From: UBA9464 sp003445095
GTDB taxonomy: Bacteria > Verrucomicrobiota > Verrucomicrobiia > Limisphaerales > UBA9464
NCBI GenBank assembly: GCA_035437945.1
Contig: DAOMZG010000164.1
Span: 1-14,969 of the forward strand
DNA length: 14,969 nucleotides
Direction of reading: 5' to 3'
Shown here: positions 7,678-14,969 of the stretch, one piece after another
How positions within the stretch are numbered: the first letter of the stretch is position 1
Layout: the number at the start of each line of letters is the position of its first letter
Notes under the pieces: model-generated
The model's input: the letters and a program-made list of their open reading frames with translations, nothing else
Databases searched by the model: none
Told to the model about the DNA's origin: nothing
Made by a program: the position numbers and the translations under genes

Positions 7678-9876
7678 CTACCGCAAAAACGCTTCATGCA
7701 GTCCGCCGTCCACGGTGAGGACTTGGCCGGTGGTTTTGCTGAGGCGTTGCGTGACCAGGAGGAAATAGGCCTCAGCTTGGTCAGCAGGAGTAATGGGCGA
7801 TTTGGTTAAGGTGCGGTCGGCGTAGAACTGCGCGAGTTTCTTTACCAATGATTCCGTGGCTTCGTCGTCGGTGTAGGGGATCTGATACTTGGCGAGCGAT
7901 CCGATCACGCGGTCGCGGGGGAACATCGCGGAACCTTGCACAACCGTGGCTGGCGCCACGCCGTTGACGCGCACCAACGGCGCTAACTCCATGGCCATTT
8001 CCCGCACGAGATGATTCGCCGCCGCCTTCGAGCAGTCGTAGGCGACGCTGCCTTTCTTCGCGACCACGGCGTTGGCACTGGTCGTGAGCACTAAGCTGCC
8101 GCGCAATCCTTGCTCCTTCCACGTCCGGGCTGCTTCGTCGCCGACGATGTAACTTCCGGTGACGTTGACGCCGAAAGTGAAAGCCCACTTGTCGTCCGGA
8201 ATGTGTCCCGAAGTGTCGCTGGGCCAAAACACTCCCGCCGTCACGCAAATAGAATCGAAGCCGCCATAAGCCAGCGCAACTTGATCCAACATCGCTCGCA
8301 CGCTGGCTCGATCGGTAATGTTGCACGCTAGGCCGAGGGCAGGCCCGCAACCGGAAATTCCACTTCCGGCGACGCCAATCCCCTGGCCAAGCCGGTCGGT
8401 GATTTCTTTGGCGGTGGCTTCCGCCGTTTCGAGCTTCATGTCCACACAGACAATGTGGGCCCCCTCGCGGCAAAGTCGGTGAGCCGTTTCTTTGCCGATC
8501 CCCGAGCCGGCGCCGACGACGACCACCACCTGGCGCGCGAGTTCCTTTTCCGCCGGCATCCGTTTTAGTTTGGCCTCTTCGAGCAGCCAGTACTCGATGT
8601 CGAAGGCCTCTTGCTGGGGCAAGGCAATGTAGCGATCCATGGCTTCAGCGCCGCGCATGACCTCGACGGCGCAGTTGTAGAATTCGGCGGTCACGCGGCT
8701 CTCCGACTTGTCCTTCCCCCAGGCGATCATCCCCAAGCCGGGAATCAACACGACCGTCGGATTGGGATCCCGCATCGCGGGAGAATTGGGGCGCTTGCAT
8801 CGGTCGTAATAAGCCGCGTAGTCACGCCGGTATTGTTCGATTCCAGACTGGAGCTTCGTTTTCAGGGAGGCCACATCCTCGGTTTGCGGATTCCAATCTA
8901 CATATAGCGGCTTAATCTTGGTGCGCAGGAAATGGTCCGGACAACTCGTTCCCAGTTCGGCCAAGCGCGGCGCGTCCTTCGAGTTCACGAAACGCAGGAT
9001 CTTATCATCGTCCTGAATCGTTCCAATAAACCGCCGCTGTTGACTCACCCGACCGCGCAGCCACGGGAGAATGGCGGCCAAAGTCTGTCGTCGCGCGGCT
9101 TCGGGGAGGGTCTGATATTTCGCGCCACCGAACGCCGCGATATCTCCGCCTTTGGCGGTGTATTGCTTCTCCAGATAAGCCGACGCTTGTTCGATGAAGT
9201 CGAGCGTCCGAAAATAACACTCGCGATCATCGTCTGCCCAAGAAATGAAGCCGTGTTGACCCATCATGATCGCCTTCACGCCGGGCTGCTGGCGGCAGAT
9301 TTCTTGCATCGCCAGTCCGAGCTCGAAGCCCGGGCGCATCCACGGCACGTACGCCATGGTGCCGCCGAAGATCTCTCGGGTCAGTTCCTCGCAGCGAGCA
9401 CTGGCCGCGATGGCGATGATCGCATTCGGGTGCATGTGATCCACGAACTTCGCCGGAATGAAACTGTGGAGCGGCGTATCGATCGAGCTGGCGCGTGGAT
9501 TAAGGTTGAAGGTGGTGTGGTTGTAAGCGTTTACCATGTCATCCTCGGCGGGTGACTTGAGCCCTTTGTCTTGGCGGGCGCCGTACATCGTTTGCAGCCC
9601 CATCAGCTTGTCTTGATACAGAGAAGAAAAATTTTCCCGTAAACTCGTCCTCAAGTCGCCACCCGATCCCTTGACCCACAACACCTCGACCTCTTGGCCG
9701 CTCAAGGGATCCCGCTCCTTCAACTTCGATGAAGTGTTGCCCCCGCCGGTGTTGGTGACGCGTTGGTCGGCGCCTAGCTTGTTGGACCGGTAAACCAGGC
9801 GATCGACCCCGTGGAGCGCCGAGACTTCTTGGGGGTTCCAACCGTTCGTGACGAAGCGATAGATTTGTTCAGCCAT
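7678..9876 (-). CDS. Bifunctional rhamnulose-1-phosphate aldolase/short-chain dehydrogenase
   Basis: This cytoplasmic fusion of 732 residues joins a class II (zinc) aldolase to a short-chain dehydrogenase. Enzymes of this type split L-rhamnulose-1-phosphate or L-fuculose-1-phosphate into dihydroxyacetone phosphate and lactaldehyde; the dehydrogenase half is thought to oxidise lactaldehyde. The aldolase spans about 1-430: glycine-rich TNTGGGNTSSKL (41-52), zinc-ligand HMHP (147-150), and GQHG (207-210) with the third histidine. The dehydrogenase spans about 448-732: Rossmann GAGSGIG (455-461), likely catalytic Ser600, and YDCSK (613-617) with Tyr613 and Lys617. It ends at GQVLTVDGGLHEAFLR. The start is ATG 9876 because MAEQIYRFVTNGW is the family N terminus; an in-frame extension to 10077 shows no homology-like sequence. 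No deoxysugar isomerase or kinase is in the window. Confidence 0.94.
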   Translation of the reverse strand: MAEQIYRFVTNGWNPQEVSALHGVDRLVYRSNKLGADQRVTNTGGGNTSSKLKERDPLSGQEVEVLWVKGSGGDLRTSLRENFSSLYQDKLMGLQTMYGARQDKGLKSPAEDDMVNAYNHTTFNLNPRASSIDTPLHSFIPAKFVDHMHPNAIIAIAASARCEELTREIFGGTMAYVPWMRPGFELGLAMQEICRQQPGVKAIMMGQHGFISWADDDRECYFRTLDFIEQASAYLEKQYTAKGGDIAAFGGAKYQTLPEAARRQTLAAILPWLRGRVSQQRRFIGTIQDDDKILRFVNSKDAPRLAELGTSCPDHFLRTKIKPLYVDWNPQTEDVASLKTKLQSGIEQYRRDYAAYYDRCKRPNSPAMRDPNPTVVLIPGLGMIAWGKDKSESRVTAEFYNCAVEVMRGAEAMDRYIALPQQEAFDIEYWLLEEAKLKRMPAEKELARQVVVVVGAGSGIGKETAHRLCREGAHIVCVDMKLETAEATAKEITDRLGQGIGVAGSGISGCGPALGLACNITDRASVRAMLDQVALAYGGFDSICVTAGVFWPSDTSGHIPDDKWAFTFGVNVTGSYIVGDEAARTWKEQGLRGSLVLTTSANAVVAKKGSVAYDCSKAAANHLVREMAMELAPLVRVNGVAPATVVQGSAMFPRDRVIGSLAKYQIPYTDDEATESLVKKLAQFYADRTLTKSPITPADQAEAYFLLVTQRLSKTTGQVLTVDGGLHEAFLR

Positions 9877-10042
9877 ATTCCGGAAGCGGGAAACTCCCCG
9901 AGCGAGTGGGCCCCGCGCAATGGTTTTTCTCGAGCCGGACGCTTTGTTCCTTGGCTTCCTGCTTCGCCGGTCGACTCTTGGTTCAATGATCCCGCCGACG
10001 AGCGGCGCCGGATTTTCGGACGGGGCAAAGGGGGGCAATGTG

Positions 10043-10062
10043 CCTCGGTGGACACGCCGAGG
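10043..10062. promoter_or_regulatory. Hairpin in the divergent aldolase/ferredoxin gap
   Basis: CCTCGG at 10043-10048 pairs with CCGAGG at 10057-10062 around an 8-base loop, in the 239-bp gap between the divergent aldolase/dehydrogenase and ferredoxin genes. It could be an operator or an RNA stem in the ferredoxin leader. No convincing promoter boxes are visible. The remainder of the gap holds no gene I can support. A six-base inverted repeat in GC-rich DNA could be chance. Confidence 0.2.
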
Positions 10063-10115
10063 ATTGGGACTCATCATGTCGGCAGGTCGGCCGCGGCCGA
10101 TTCGACAATCTTCGC

Positions 10116-10403
10116 ATGGCTAAAATTACCATCCTGCCAGCTCAGGCGACGGCTGAAGTTCCCGACGGAGAGAATCTCATCGAGGCCGGGGAGGCCGCGG
10201 GCGTGGAAATGGAAGCGGGTTGTTTCAACTGCTCCTGCGGCACGTGTGTCGCGGAAGTGGTGAGCGGTATGGAGAATATCACCGAGCCTACTCCCGAGGA
10301 ACTCGACGTCCTCGACCAATGGAACAAGGACCCGGAGAAGTTTCGGCTCACTTGTTGCAACAAGATCCTCCACGGCGAAGTTGTGCTGCGGGCAGGACAT
10401 TAG
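10116..10403 (+). CDS. [2Fe-2S] ferredoxin-like protein
   Basis: This 95-residue soluble electron carrier has the plant-type [2Fe-2S] beta-grasp fold. The cluster ligands are Cys36, Cys41, Cys44 and Cys80 (C-x4-C-x2-C, then one 36 residues later). Cys39 lies inside the loop and Cys81 follows the last ligand, two extra cysteines beside the cluster. The conserved core reads AGCFNCSCGTCVAEVVSG and later DQWNKDPEKFRLTCCNK. I use ATG 10116, because it gives the family N terminus MAKITILPAQ; the open frame runs further upstream without recognisable sequence. It is divergent from the aldolase/dehydrogenase gene. No reductase or oxygenase partner is visible, so the redox pathway is unknown. Confidence 0.92.
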   Translation: MAKITILPAQATAEVPDGENLIEAGEAAGVEMEAGCFNCSCGTCVAEVVSGMENITEPTPEELDVLDQWNKDPEKFRLTCCNKILHGEVVLRAGH

Positions 10404-10424
10404 GAAGCAACCCCCGAACCGGCG

Positions 10425-11978
10425 ATGCACCCGCCATCCATGAACAGTTCAACCGGCAGGGCTGCCGCGCTGCGCCGTCCCCGGGCCGGGCGTAGCACTG
10501 AGCCGGCCTTCCGAAGCGACGCGTCGAATCCCTCCCCCGCGCCAGTGCGAAAGGCCGCGCCTTCGACGCGGGGCCACCGCAGCGCGGCAGCCCTGCCGGT
10601 TGAACGGACCGAATTCTGGGCCGCATTTCTGAATTGGGAGCGCACCGCCTTCTCGCGCCGGGAAATTCTGGCCTTCCTCGTTTGCTGCTCCAGCCTCGTT
10701 GCGCTGGCTGACACCAATCCGCCCACTCTCCTTAGGGCCTGGCCCCAATGGCGGGGACCCCTCGCGAATGGCGTCGCGCCGTATGCGAATCCGCCAGTCT
10801 CCTGGAGCGAAACGAATCACGTCCGCTGGAAAATTCTCCTGCCCGGCAAAGCACACTCTTCACCCATCGTTTTTGGTGATCGGGTGTTCCTGCAAGCGGC
10901 CGTCCCGGTCGGCGAAGCCCAGTCGCCGGTGTACGACCACGCTCCAGGCACTCACGACAACGTAGGAGTGACCCATCGGCACCAATTCATGATTCTGGCT
11001 GTGAATCGTCGCGACGGCCGAGAGCTCTGGCGAAGAGTGCTGAGCGAGGCTTTTCCGCATGAAGGCGGCCATGCGACCGGGAGCCTCGCCTCCAACTCAC
11101 CGGTGACCGACGGCGAGCGAGTCTATGCATTCTTCGGTTCCCACGGGCTTTACTGTCTCGATCTCGCCGGCGATTTGAAGTGGCAGAAGGACCTGGGCCA
11201 AATGAACACCCTGCATGCCCACGGCGAAGGCAGCTCCCCCGTCGTGTTCGGTAACACGCTGCTCGTGTGCTGGGACCATGAAGGCGATTCGTTCCTGTAC
11301 GCCTTCGACAAAGTCACCGGGGCGCAACTCTGGAAAGTGGCTCGTGATGAGAAAACATCGTGGTCAACCCCGTTGGTAGTGGCGTTCCAAGGAAAACCAC
11401 AAGTGGTCGTTAGTGCCACCAAACGAGTTCGCGGTTACGACCTGGCCACAGGAGAAGAATTGTGGGAATGCGCTGGACTCACCGACAACGTCGTTTCCTC
11501 TCCCGTCTATCGAGACGGAATCATTTTTGCCGGGAACAGCTATTATCAGCAATCGATGCTGGCGATTCGGTTGGCGGGCGCCCGAGGCGACCTCACCGGT
11601 ACCGATCGGGTCGCGTGGAAACTCAATCGCCTGACTCCGTACGTCTCTTCCCCGCTGCTCTACGACGACACCCTCTATTTTCTGCGCCACAATCAGAATG
11701 TTTTGTCTCGTCTCGATCCCGAGAGTGGCCGAGCCCTCGGCGACCCGCTTCGCCTCGACGGCATTCGCGACTTCATTTTCTCGTCACCAGTCGGCGCGAA
11801 AAATCGGATCTACGTAACGGCCCGTGACGGCGTGACTTTGGTGCTGAATCACGATCGTGAGAATGCAGTCATTGCCCTGAACCGGTTGGACGACGTGTTC
11901 AGCGCGTCCGCCGCGCTCATAGATCAGGAACTTTATCTTCGAGGCGAGAAGTCCCTGTACTGCCTGTCCGAGCGTTGA
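10425..11978 (+). CDS. Secreted PQQ-like beta-propeller protein
   Basis: This is an exported beta-propeller of the PQQ-like/BamB-like repeat type (517 residues from ATG 10425). The mature domain opens with WPQWRGPLANGVA (106-118), then repeats typical of the family such as HSSPIVFGDRVFL and TGAQLWKVARDEKTSWSTPL. No PQQ-dependent dehydrogenase catalytic motif is visible, so a structural, binding or unknown role is likelier. The start is uncertain. The apparent signal, SRREILAFLVCCSSLVALA (77-95), is preceded by a long N terminus that is mostly encoded by a 159-bp inverted-repeat element. In-frame starts are ATG 10425, ATG 10440 and GTG 10545 (inside the element). Removing the element in frame would leave an N terminus of normal length. 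The stop lies 6 bp before the next inverted repeat. Confidence 0.82.
   Translation: MHPPSMNSSTGRAAALRRPRAGRSTEPAFRSDASNPSPAPVRKAAPSTRGHRSAAALPVERTEFWAAFLNWERTAFSRREILAFLVCCSSLVALADTNPPTLLRAWPQWRGPLANGVAPYANPPVSWSETNHVRWKILLPGKAHSSPIVFGDRVFLQAAVPVGEAQSPVYDHAPGTHDNVGVTHRHQFMILAVNRRDGRELWRRVLSEAFPHEGGHATGSLASNSPVTDGERVYAFFGSHGLYCLDLAGDLKWQKDLGQMNTLHAHGEGSSPVVFGNTLLVCWDHEGDSFLYAFDKVTGAQLWKVARDEKTSWSTPLVVAFQGKPQVVVSATKRVRGYDLATGEELWECAGLTDNVVSSPVYRDGIIFAGNSYYQQSMLAIRLAGARGDLTGTDRVAWKLNRLTPYVSSPLLYDDTLYFLRHNQNVLSRLDPESGRALGDPLRLDGIRDFIFSSPVGAKNRIYVTARDGVTLVLNHDRENAVIALNRLDDVFSASAALIDQELYLRGEKSLYCLSER
10447..10605. repeat. REP-like inverted-repeat element inside the PQQ-like gene 5' end
   Basis: The arms at 10447-10474 and 10578-10605 are perfect 28-bp inverted complements. 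Each arm holds a self-palindrome: CGGCAG-GG-CTGCCG on the left, CGGCAG-CC-CTGCCG on the right. The 103-bp interior is very GC-rich and includes the perfect palindrome CGACGCGTCG (10517-10526). The element is exactly 159 bp, 53 codons, and the reading frame runs through it without a stop. The layout, two palindromic REPs in inverted orientation around a spacer, resembles a REPIN. No target-site duplication is visible. No RAYT transposase is in the window. Confidence 0.8.
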
Positions 11979-11984
11979 GGGTCA

Positions 11985-12170
11985 GGAGCGCGGACGGCCT
12001 CGTCCGCCCATTACCTTCCGATCGCGAACAGAACGGCGGCGCTACATTTCGATACTCCCGTGGAGCTGCCGCGGCAGGCGCAGGATCAAGTGGCGACCGA
12101 GGATCTACCAATCGCCCGAAGCATTGGGCTGTCACTGAGCGAGTCTGGCGGACGGGGCCGTCCACGCTCC
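11985..12170. repeat. Second REP-like inverted-repeat element between convergent genes
   Basis: The left arm (11985-12008) and the right arm (12147-12170) are inverted complements at 22 of 24 positions. The left arm also folds on itself as GCGGACG-GCCT-CGTCCGC (11990-12007), and the right arm as GGACG-GGGC-CGTCC. The interior carries the perfect palindrome CTGCCGCGGCAG (12066-12077), similar to the core of the other element. This occupies most of the 238-bp gap between the convergent PQQ-like and sulfatase genes, so it may also act as a bidirectional terminator. The arms differ in sequence from those at 10447-10605. Confidence 0.72.
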
Positions 12171-12216
12171 AGTCGTCGGATGCCCTACCCAGGCGGGAGA
12201 CGCGACATCCGAACCT

Positions 12217-14220
12217 TCAATGATCCCGGCCATACCCGGTCAGATCCGAGCTGAATCCGGATGCACACGAGGTCGGAGGTTGTACCTGCGTCATTAGTTC
12301 GGCGTACGCCAGATACTCCTTCTCCGCCAATGCTTGAGCAGCGCCGTAGACCCCGGGCAACGGAGCCCTTAGTTCATTGGGGATCAGGTTCTCGAGCAGG
12401 TTTTTCGTGACCAGCTTTACGACAGCCGGAACTCGTGGGCCGTTCGCACCGTTGTCCAATTCCAACCGCCCGCGCTCAGTCGCATAATTGTAGTACTCCA
12501 ACTGCAGACTGCTGAAGTCGATCTCCGCCGTTGTTCCGACCCAATTGGTATACGTTGCCACCTTGAATAGGTCCGTTCGCATCCCGACGATGTGGCTCGG
12601 CGCGTCGGGCAAGAAGGTATAGTACTCGGGAGCCCGTTCATCGTAGGCCAGTAAGACGTAAGGTCGGCCGGGTGCCTGGGCGGAACGCAACATAGGAATC
12701 AGGTTGTGACGTTCACCGTAAATGGTTTCCAAATCTCCGGTGAGCCATCGTTGCGAGCCCTTGTGCCCCAGACTCACTAGCATCCGCAGCAAGTCCACCG
12801 TCGAGGTGAGCTTTTTCCGCACTTTGGAAGTGTCGCCAGTGAATCGGCCCGACGGGTCAAAGACGATCAACGGAACATTGAAGGCTTCGTCGTAGCACGT
12901 GCCGACTTTGCCCGAAACTATGCCGTGGGCCCCAGCGTACTCGCCGTGATCTGACGTGAACACGATCACCGTATTGTTCACCACTGCTTCCGGAAGAGCA
13001 TCCAAAGCATCCAAGATCTCGCCAACTCGTTGATCCACGATCGTCAGGATTTGCGTGTAGCTGTCCAAACTCCGTTGCCAGTAAGTGAAGGGAGCAACGC
13101 CAACACCGAGAGGCACGACGAGTTGTGTGCTTGGGTACAAGACGACCGAAAAATTTCCCTGGTTAGGGTCGTCGGTCACGCCGCCCCAGACGGCGGCCGA
13201 AAACTCGCGGGCGATCGTTTGGCCTTTGGGCTTGTTGGCAAATAGCTGTTCCCTCGATTCCCAATTGGGCGGCAAGAGTGGGTAGCCGTACGTGTTTGAA
13301 GGGGACTGGAGGGGATTGTCAGCGGGATCAACAATCGGGGGATGACCGGTGGTCGAATAGGCGACAAACTGGCACAAATTGTTGGGATTGGTCACCGGCG
13401 ATTCAAAGAGATCATTGTAAGTAACGAACTCGGTACCGGCCCAAAAAAACTCTTTGTCGTGCGGATTCACGAACGACACCGTGGCGCACCACGGCGAATC
13501 GCTGGGCTTGCGTCCGCTAAGCCAACTGGCTGCTGCCTCAGCCGTCATTTCGTCGTTCGGATAGTCCGGCGGTTGCCCCACCGTGCCTTGCAAATTGTAT
13601 CCCGTCGGATCTGGCCAGGTGTAGCTGGTGAAGCCATAGGGTTCGAGGCCGTTTCCCGGTTTGGTATTATCCAACAGCGACACGTGCCATTTACCAAAAT
13701 AGGGGGTCTGGTAACCCGCTTGCCGGAGTAATTTACCGTAAGTGGGGAACGCGCTCTTCAACTGAGGTTGGACGGTCTGCGTGGACTCTGGGTCTTTGGC
13801 GGTGATCGTCTGGGCCAGCCAGGTTTGTTGGCTATAGAGCCCGGTGATGATGGTTCCACGCGCTGGGGTGCAAGCGACTGCTGCCGTGTAGTGGCCAGAG
13901 AACTTAACTCCGGCACTCCAGAGCCGGTAAATGTTCGGAGTATATTGCGCCAAAAACTCAGCGGCGGATTTGATGTCGTTCGGGAACACACTCGGGAACC
14001 GGAATTGGTCCACCAAGATAAGTAGAATGTTAGGTTTGCGTCCGGGAATTGTCCCAGCGGCCTCGACCTCCGGCAATTGTGATGATGCCAGAAGGGCCGC
14101 CGCGCCTCCAACCGTGGCTTTGACAAAGCCTCTCCGGTCGAGGGGAGACGGCCCGATGGAGTCGGGAGGCGGATGAAGGTGGTCGGATGTGGGAAGGGTT
14201 TTGTGTTCAGGTGTTGTCAT
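12217..14220 (-). CDS. Tat-exported sulfatase (formylglycine type)
   Basis: This arylsulfatase-family hydrolase removes sulfate esters, probably from polysaccharides. It has 667 residues from the ATG at 14220; an upstream in-frame start would add 13 residues. A Tat signal is visible as DRRGFVKATVGGAAALLASS (28-47), so it is probably periplasmic or exported folded. The active-site motif is CTPAR (117-121), where Cys117 would be converted to formylglycine. The N-terminal metal site is LVDQ (69-72), with Gln where many sulfatases have a second Asp; some choline sulfatase and phosphonate monoester hydrolase relatives also have Gln there. GKWH is at 176-179, and the second metal site is SDHG (423-426). 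About 90 C-terminal residues follow the recognised core. Substrate unknown. It is divergent from the PQQ-like gene starting at 14308. Confidence 0.92.
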   Translation of the reverse strand: MTTPEHKTLPTSDHLHPPPDSIGPSPLDRRGFVKATVGGAAALLASSQLPEVEAAGTIPGRKPNILLILVDQFRFPSVFPNDIKSAAEFLAQYTPNIYRLWSAGVKFSGHYTAAVACTPARGTIITGLYSQQTWLAQTITAKDPESTQTVQPQLKSAFPTYGKLLRQAGYQTPYFGKWHVSLLDNTKPGNGLEPYGFTSYTWPDPTGYNLQGTVGQPPDYPNDEMTAEAAASWLSGRKPSDSPWCATVSFVNPHDKEFFWAGTEFVTYNDLFESPVTNPNNLCQFVAYSTTGHPPIVDPADNPLQSPSNTYGYPLLPPNWESREQLFANKPKGQTIAREFSAAVWGGVTDDPNQGNFSVVLYPSTQLVVPLGVGVAPFTYWQRSLDSYTQILTIVDQRVGEILDALDALPEAVVNNTVIVFTSDHGEYAGAHGIVSGKVGTCYDEAFNVPLIVFDPSGRFTGDTSKVRKKLTSTVDLLRMLVSLGHKGSQRWLTGDLETIYGERHNLIPMLRSAQAPGRPYVLLAYDERAPEYYTFLPDAPSHIVGMRTDLFKVATYTNWVGTTAEIDFSSLQLEYYNYATERGRLELDNGANGPRVPAVVKLVTKNLLENLIPNELRAPLPGVYGAAQALAEKEYLAYAELMTQVQPPTSCASGFSSDLTGYGRDH

Positions 14221-14307
14221 TGAGAAAATGGTAAACATCAAATCCAGGCAGGCAATCAATCCTTCGCCGCGCTGGACGTTTGCGCCGCGTTCAGTTTGAT
14301 TGTTGCC
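14221..14307. promoter_or_regulatory. Short divergent promoter region
   Basis: These 87 bp separate the sulfatase start (minus) and the second PQQ-like gene (plus). Promoters for both must lie here or inside the coding starts. I see no convincing sigma-70 boxes and no strong Shine-Dalgarno site on either side. This is inferred from gene arrangement only. Confidence 0.35.
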
Positions 14308-14969
14308 ATGACGCTACTGCGGATTGTATTCGGTTGGTCGTTGGTTATGGCCGGTTCGGTGATGGCGAGTGAGTGGCCCTCGTGGCGCGGGCCCCATCAG
14401 GACGGCACCACGACCGAATCGAAGTTCCCGGTCTCGTGGAGTCGCGAGAAGAATGTGAAGTGGCGGATGGAGTTGCCCGAACCTGGCAATTCGTCACCGA
14501 TTGTTTGGGGCGACACCGTGTTTATTACCCAAGCCCTGGATGACGGCAAAGAGCGCACGGTGATGGCTTTTGACCGCATCACGGGCAAGCGACTCTGGCA
14601 AAAGGGCGTCAAGTACGACGCGACCGATCCGCGACATAAGACCAACCCCCATTGCGCCGCGTCGCCGGTCACGGATGGCGAGCGCGTTGTGGTGAGTTTT
14701 GCGTCGGCCGGCGTGTTGGCGTACGACTTCAGCGGGAAAGAGCTTTGGCGCGCCGATCTAGGGAAGCAGGTCCACGAGTGGGGTCAGGGTTCGTCGCCCG
14801 TCATTCATGGCGACCAAGTCATCGTGTATCACGGTCCGGGAGAGTTCTCGACGCTGTACGCGCTCGACAAGCGGACCGGCCAAACACGCTGGAAGGTTTC
14901 GTTGAAGGAAGCCCATCCGCCCGAGCGTTGGGACGGGTTTGCCGGCAAAAACGATGGAATGATCGGAAC
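14308..14969 (+). CDS. PQQ-like beta-propeller protein, 3' end beyond window
   Basis: This is the first 220 residues of a second secreted beta-propeller with the WPSWRGP opening, open at the window edge. ATG 14308 gives a signal peptide (MTLLRIVFGWSLVMAGSVMA) with cleavage probably after Ala20. Propeller repeats are visible: GNSSPIVWGDTVFI, then a repeat containing DRITGKRLWQKG, then HEWGQGSSPVIHGDQVIV, then LDKRTGQTRW. It is related to, but clearly different from, the product of 10425-11978. It carries the HCAASPVTDGERVVV segment, a typical inter-blade motif. It is divergent from the sulfatase, with which it may share a regulatory region. The complete length and any C-terminal domain are unseen. 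Confidence 0.9.
   Translation, partial: MTLLRIVFGWSLVMAGSVMASEWPSWRGPHQDGTTTESKFPVSWSREKNVKWRMELPEPGNSSPIVWGDTVFITQALDDGKERTVMAFDRITGKRLWQKGVKYDATDPRHKTNPHCAASPVTDGERVVVSFASAGVLAYDFSGKELWRADLGKQVHEWGQGSSPVIHGDQVIVYHGPGEFSTLYALDKRTGQTRWKVSLKEAHPPERWDGFAGKNDGMIG

Noticed and set aside
9877..10077. N-terminal extension of the aldolase/dehydrogenase frame
   Set aside because: The family begins at MAEQIYRF; the 67 extra codons are basic and Pro-rich with no similarity I recognise.
10425..11978. PQQ-dependent dehydrogenase
   Set aside because: The sequence has propeller repeats but no visible catalytic Asp/Cys-Cys or PQQ-binding arrangement of quinoprotein dehydrogenases, and is shorter than they are.

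Overview
GC-rich bacterial DNA with no tRNA, rRNA or CRISPR. The gene set suggests Verrucomicrobiota, possibly the Pedosphaera/Limisphaerales side, with a related Planctomycetes-like group as the alternative. It includes an ADOP-type MacB/FtsX permease, two secreted PQQ-like beta-propellers with the WPxWRGP entry motif, a Tat-exported sulfatase, a Tat-exported TIM-barrel isomerase, a fused class II aldolase/short-chain dehydrogenase, and REP-like palindromic pairs. The lineage is inferred from family content only.

Layout. Bases 1-263 hold no gene I can support. 264-3458 is a two-gene export operon: an ABC ATPase and an 828-residue ADOP permease. 3604-4575 is a two-gene module: an AbiEii/DUF1814-like nucleotidyltransferase broken by a frameshift inside its active site, then a small intact 82-residue gene whose start overlaps the nucleotidyltransferase stop. 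4682-6097 encodes a secreted DUF4034-like protein. 6226-7092 encodes a Tat-exported sugar-phosphate isomerase-like protein, and 7209-7559 a small DUF1801 protein ending in a perfect hairpin. The minus-strand gene 7678-9876 encodes a bifunctional aldolase/dehydrogenase of the rhamnulose-1-phosphate aldolase type and converges on the DUF1801 gene. Divergent from it, 10116-10403 encodes a plant-type [2Fe-2S] ferredoxin. 10425-11978 encodes a secreted PQQ-like beta-propeller with a large inverted-repeat element embedded in the 5' end of its reading frame. A second, unrelated inverted-repeat element fills the gap 11979-12216. The minus-strand gene 12217-14220 encodes a sulfatase, and a second PQQ-like propeller starts divergently at 14308 and runs off the window.

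How the genes may work together. Sulfatase, secreted beta-propellers, the exported TIM-barrel isomerase and the deoxysugar aldolase/dehydrogenase fit a lifestyle of degrading sulfated, deoxysugar-rich polysaccharides. The genes are scattered over both strands rather than forming one operon, so this link is inference. The observations most worth a second look are the nucleotidyltransferase that has lost its catalytic motif beside an intact partner, and the 159-bp (53-codon) inverted-repeat element sitting in frame at the 5' end of a secreted-protein gene.
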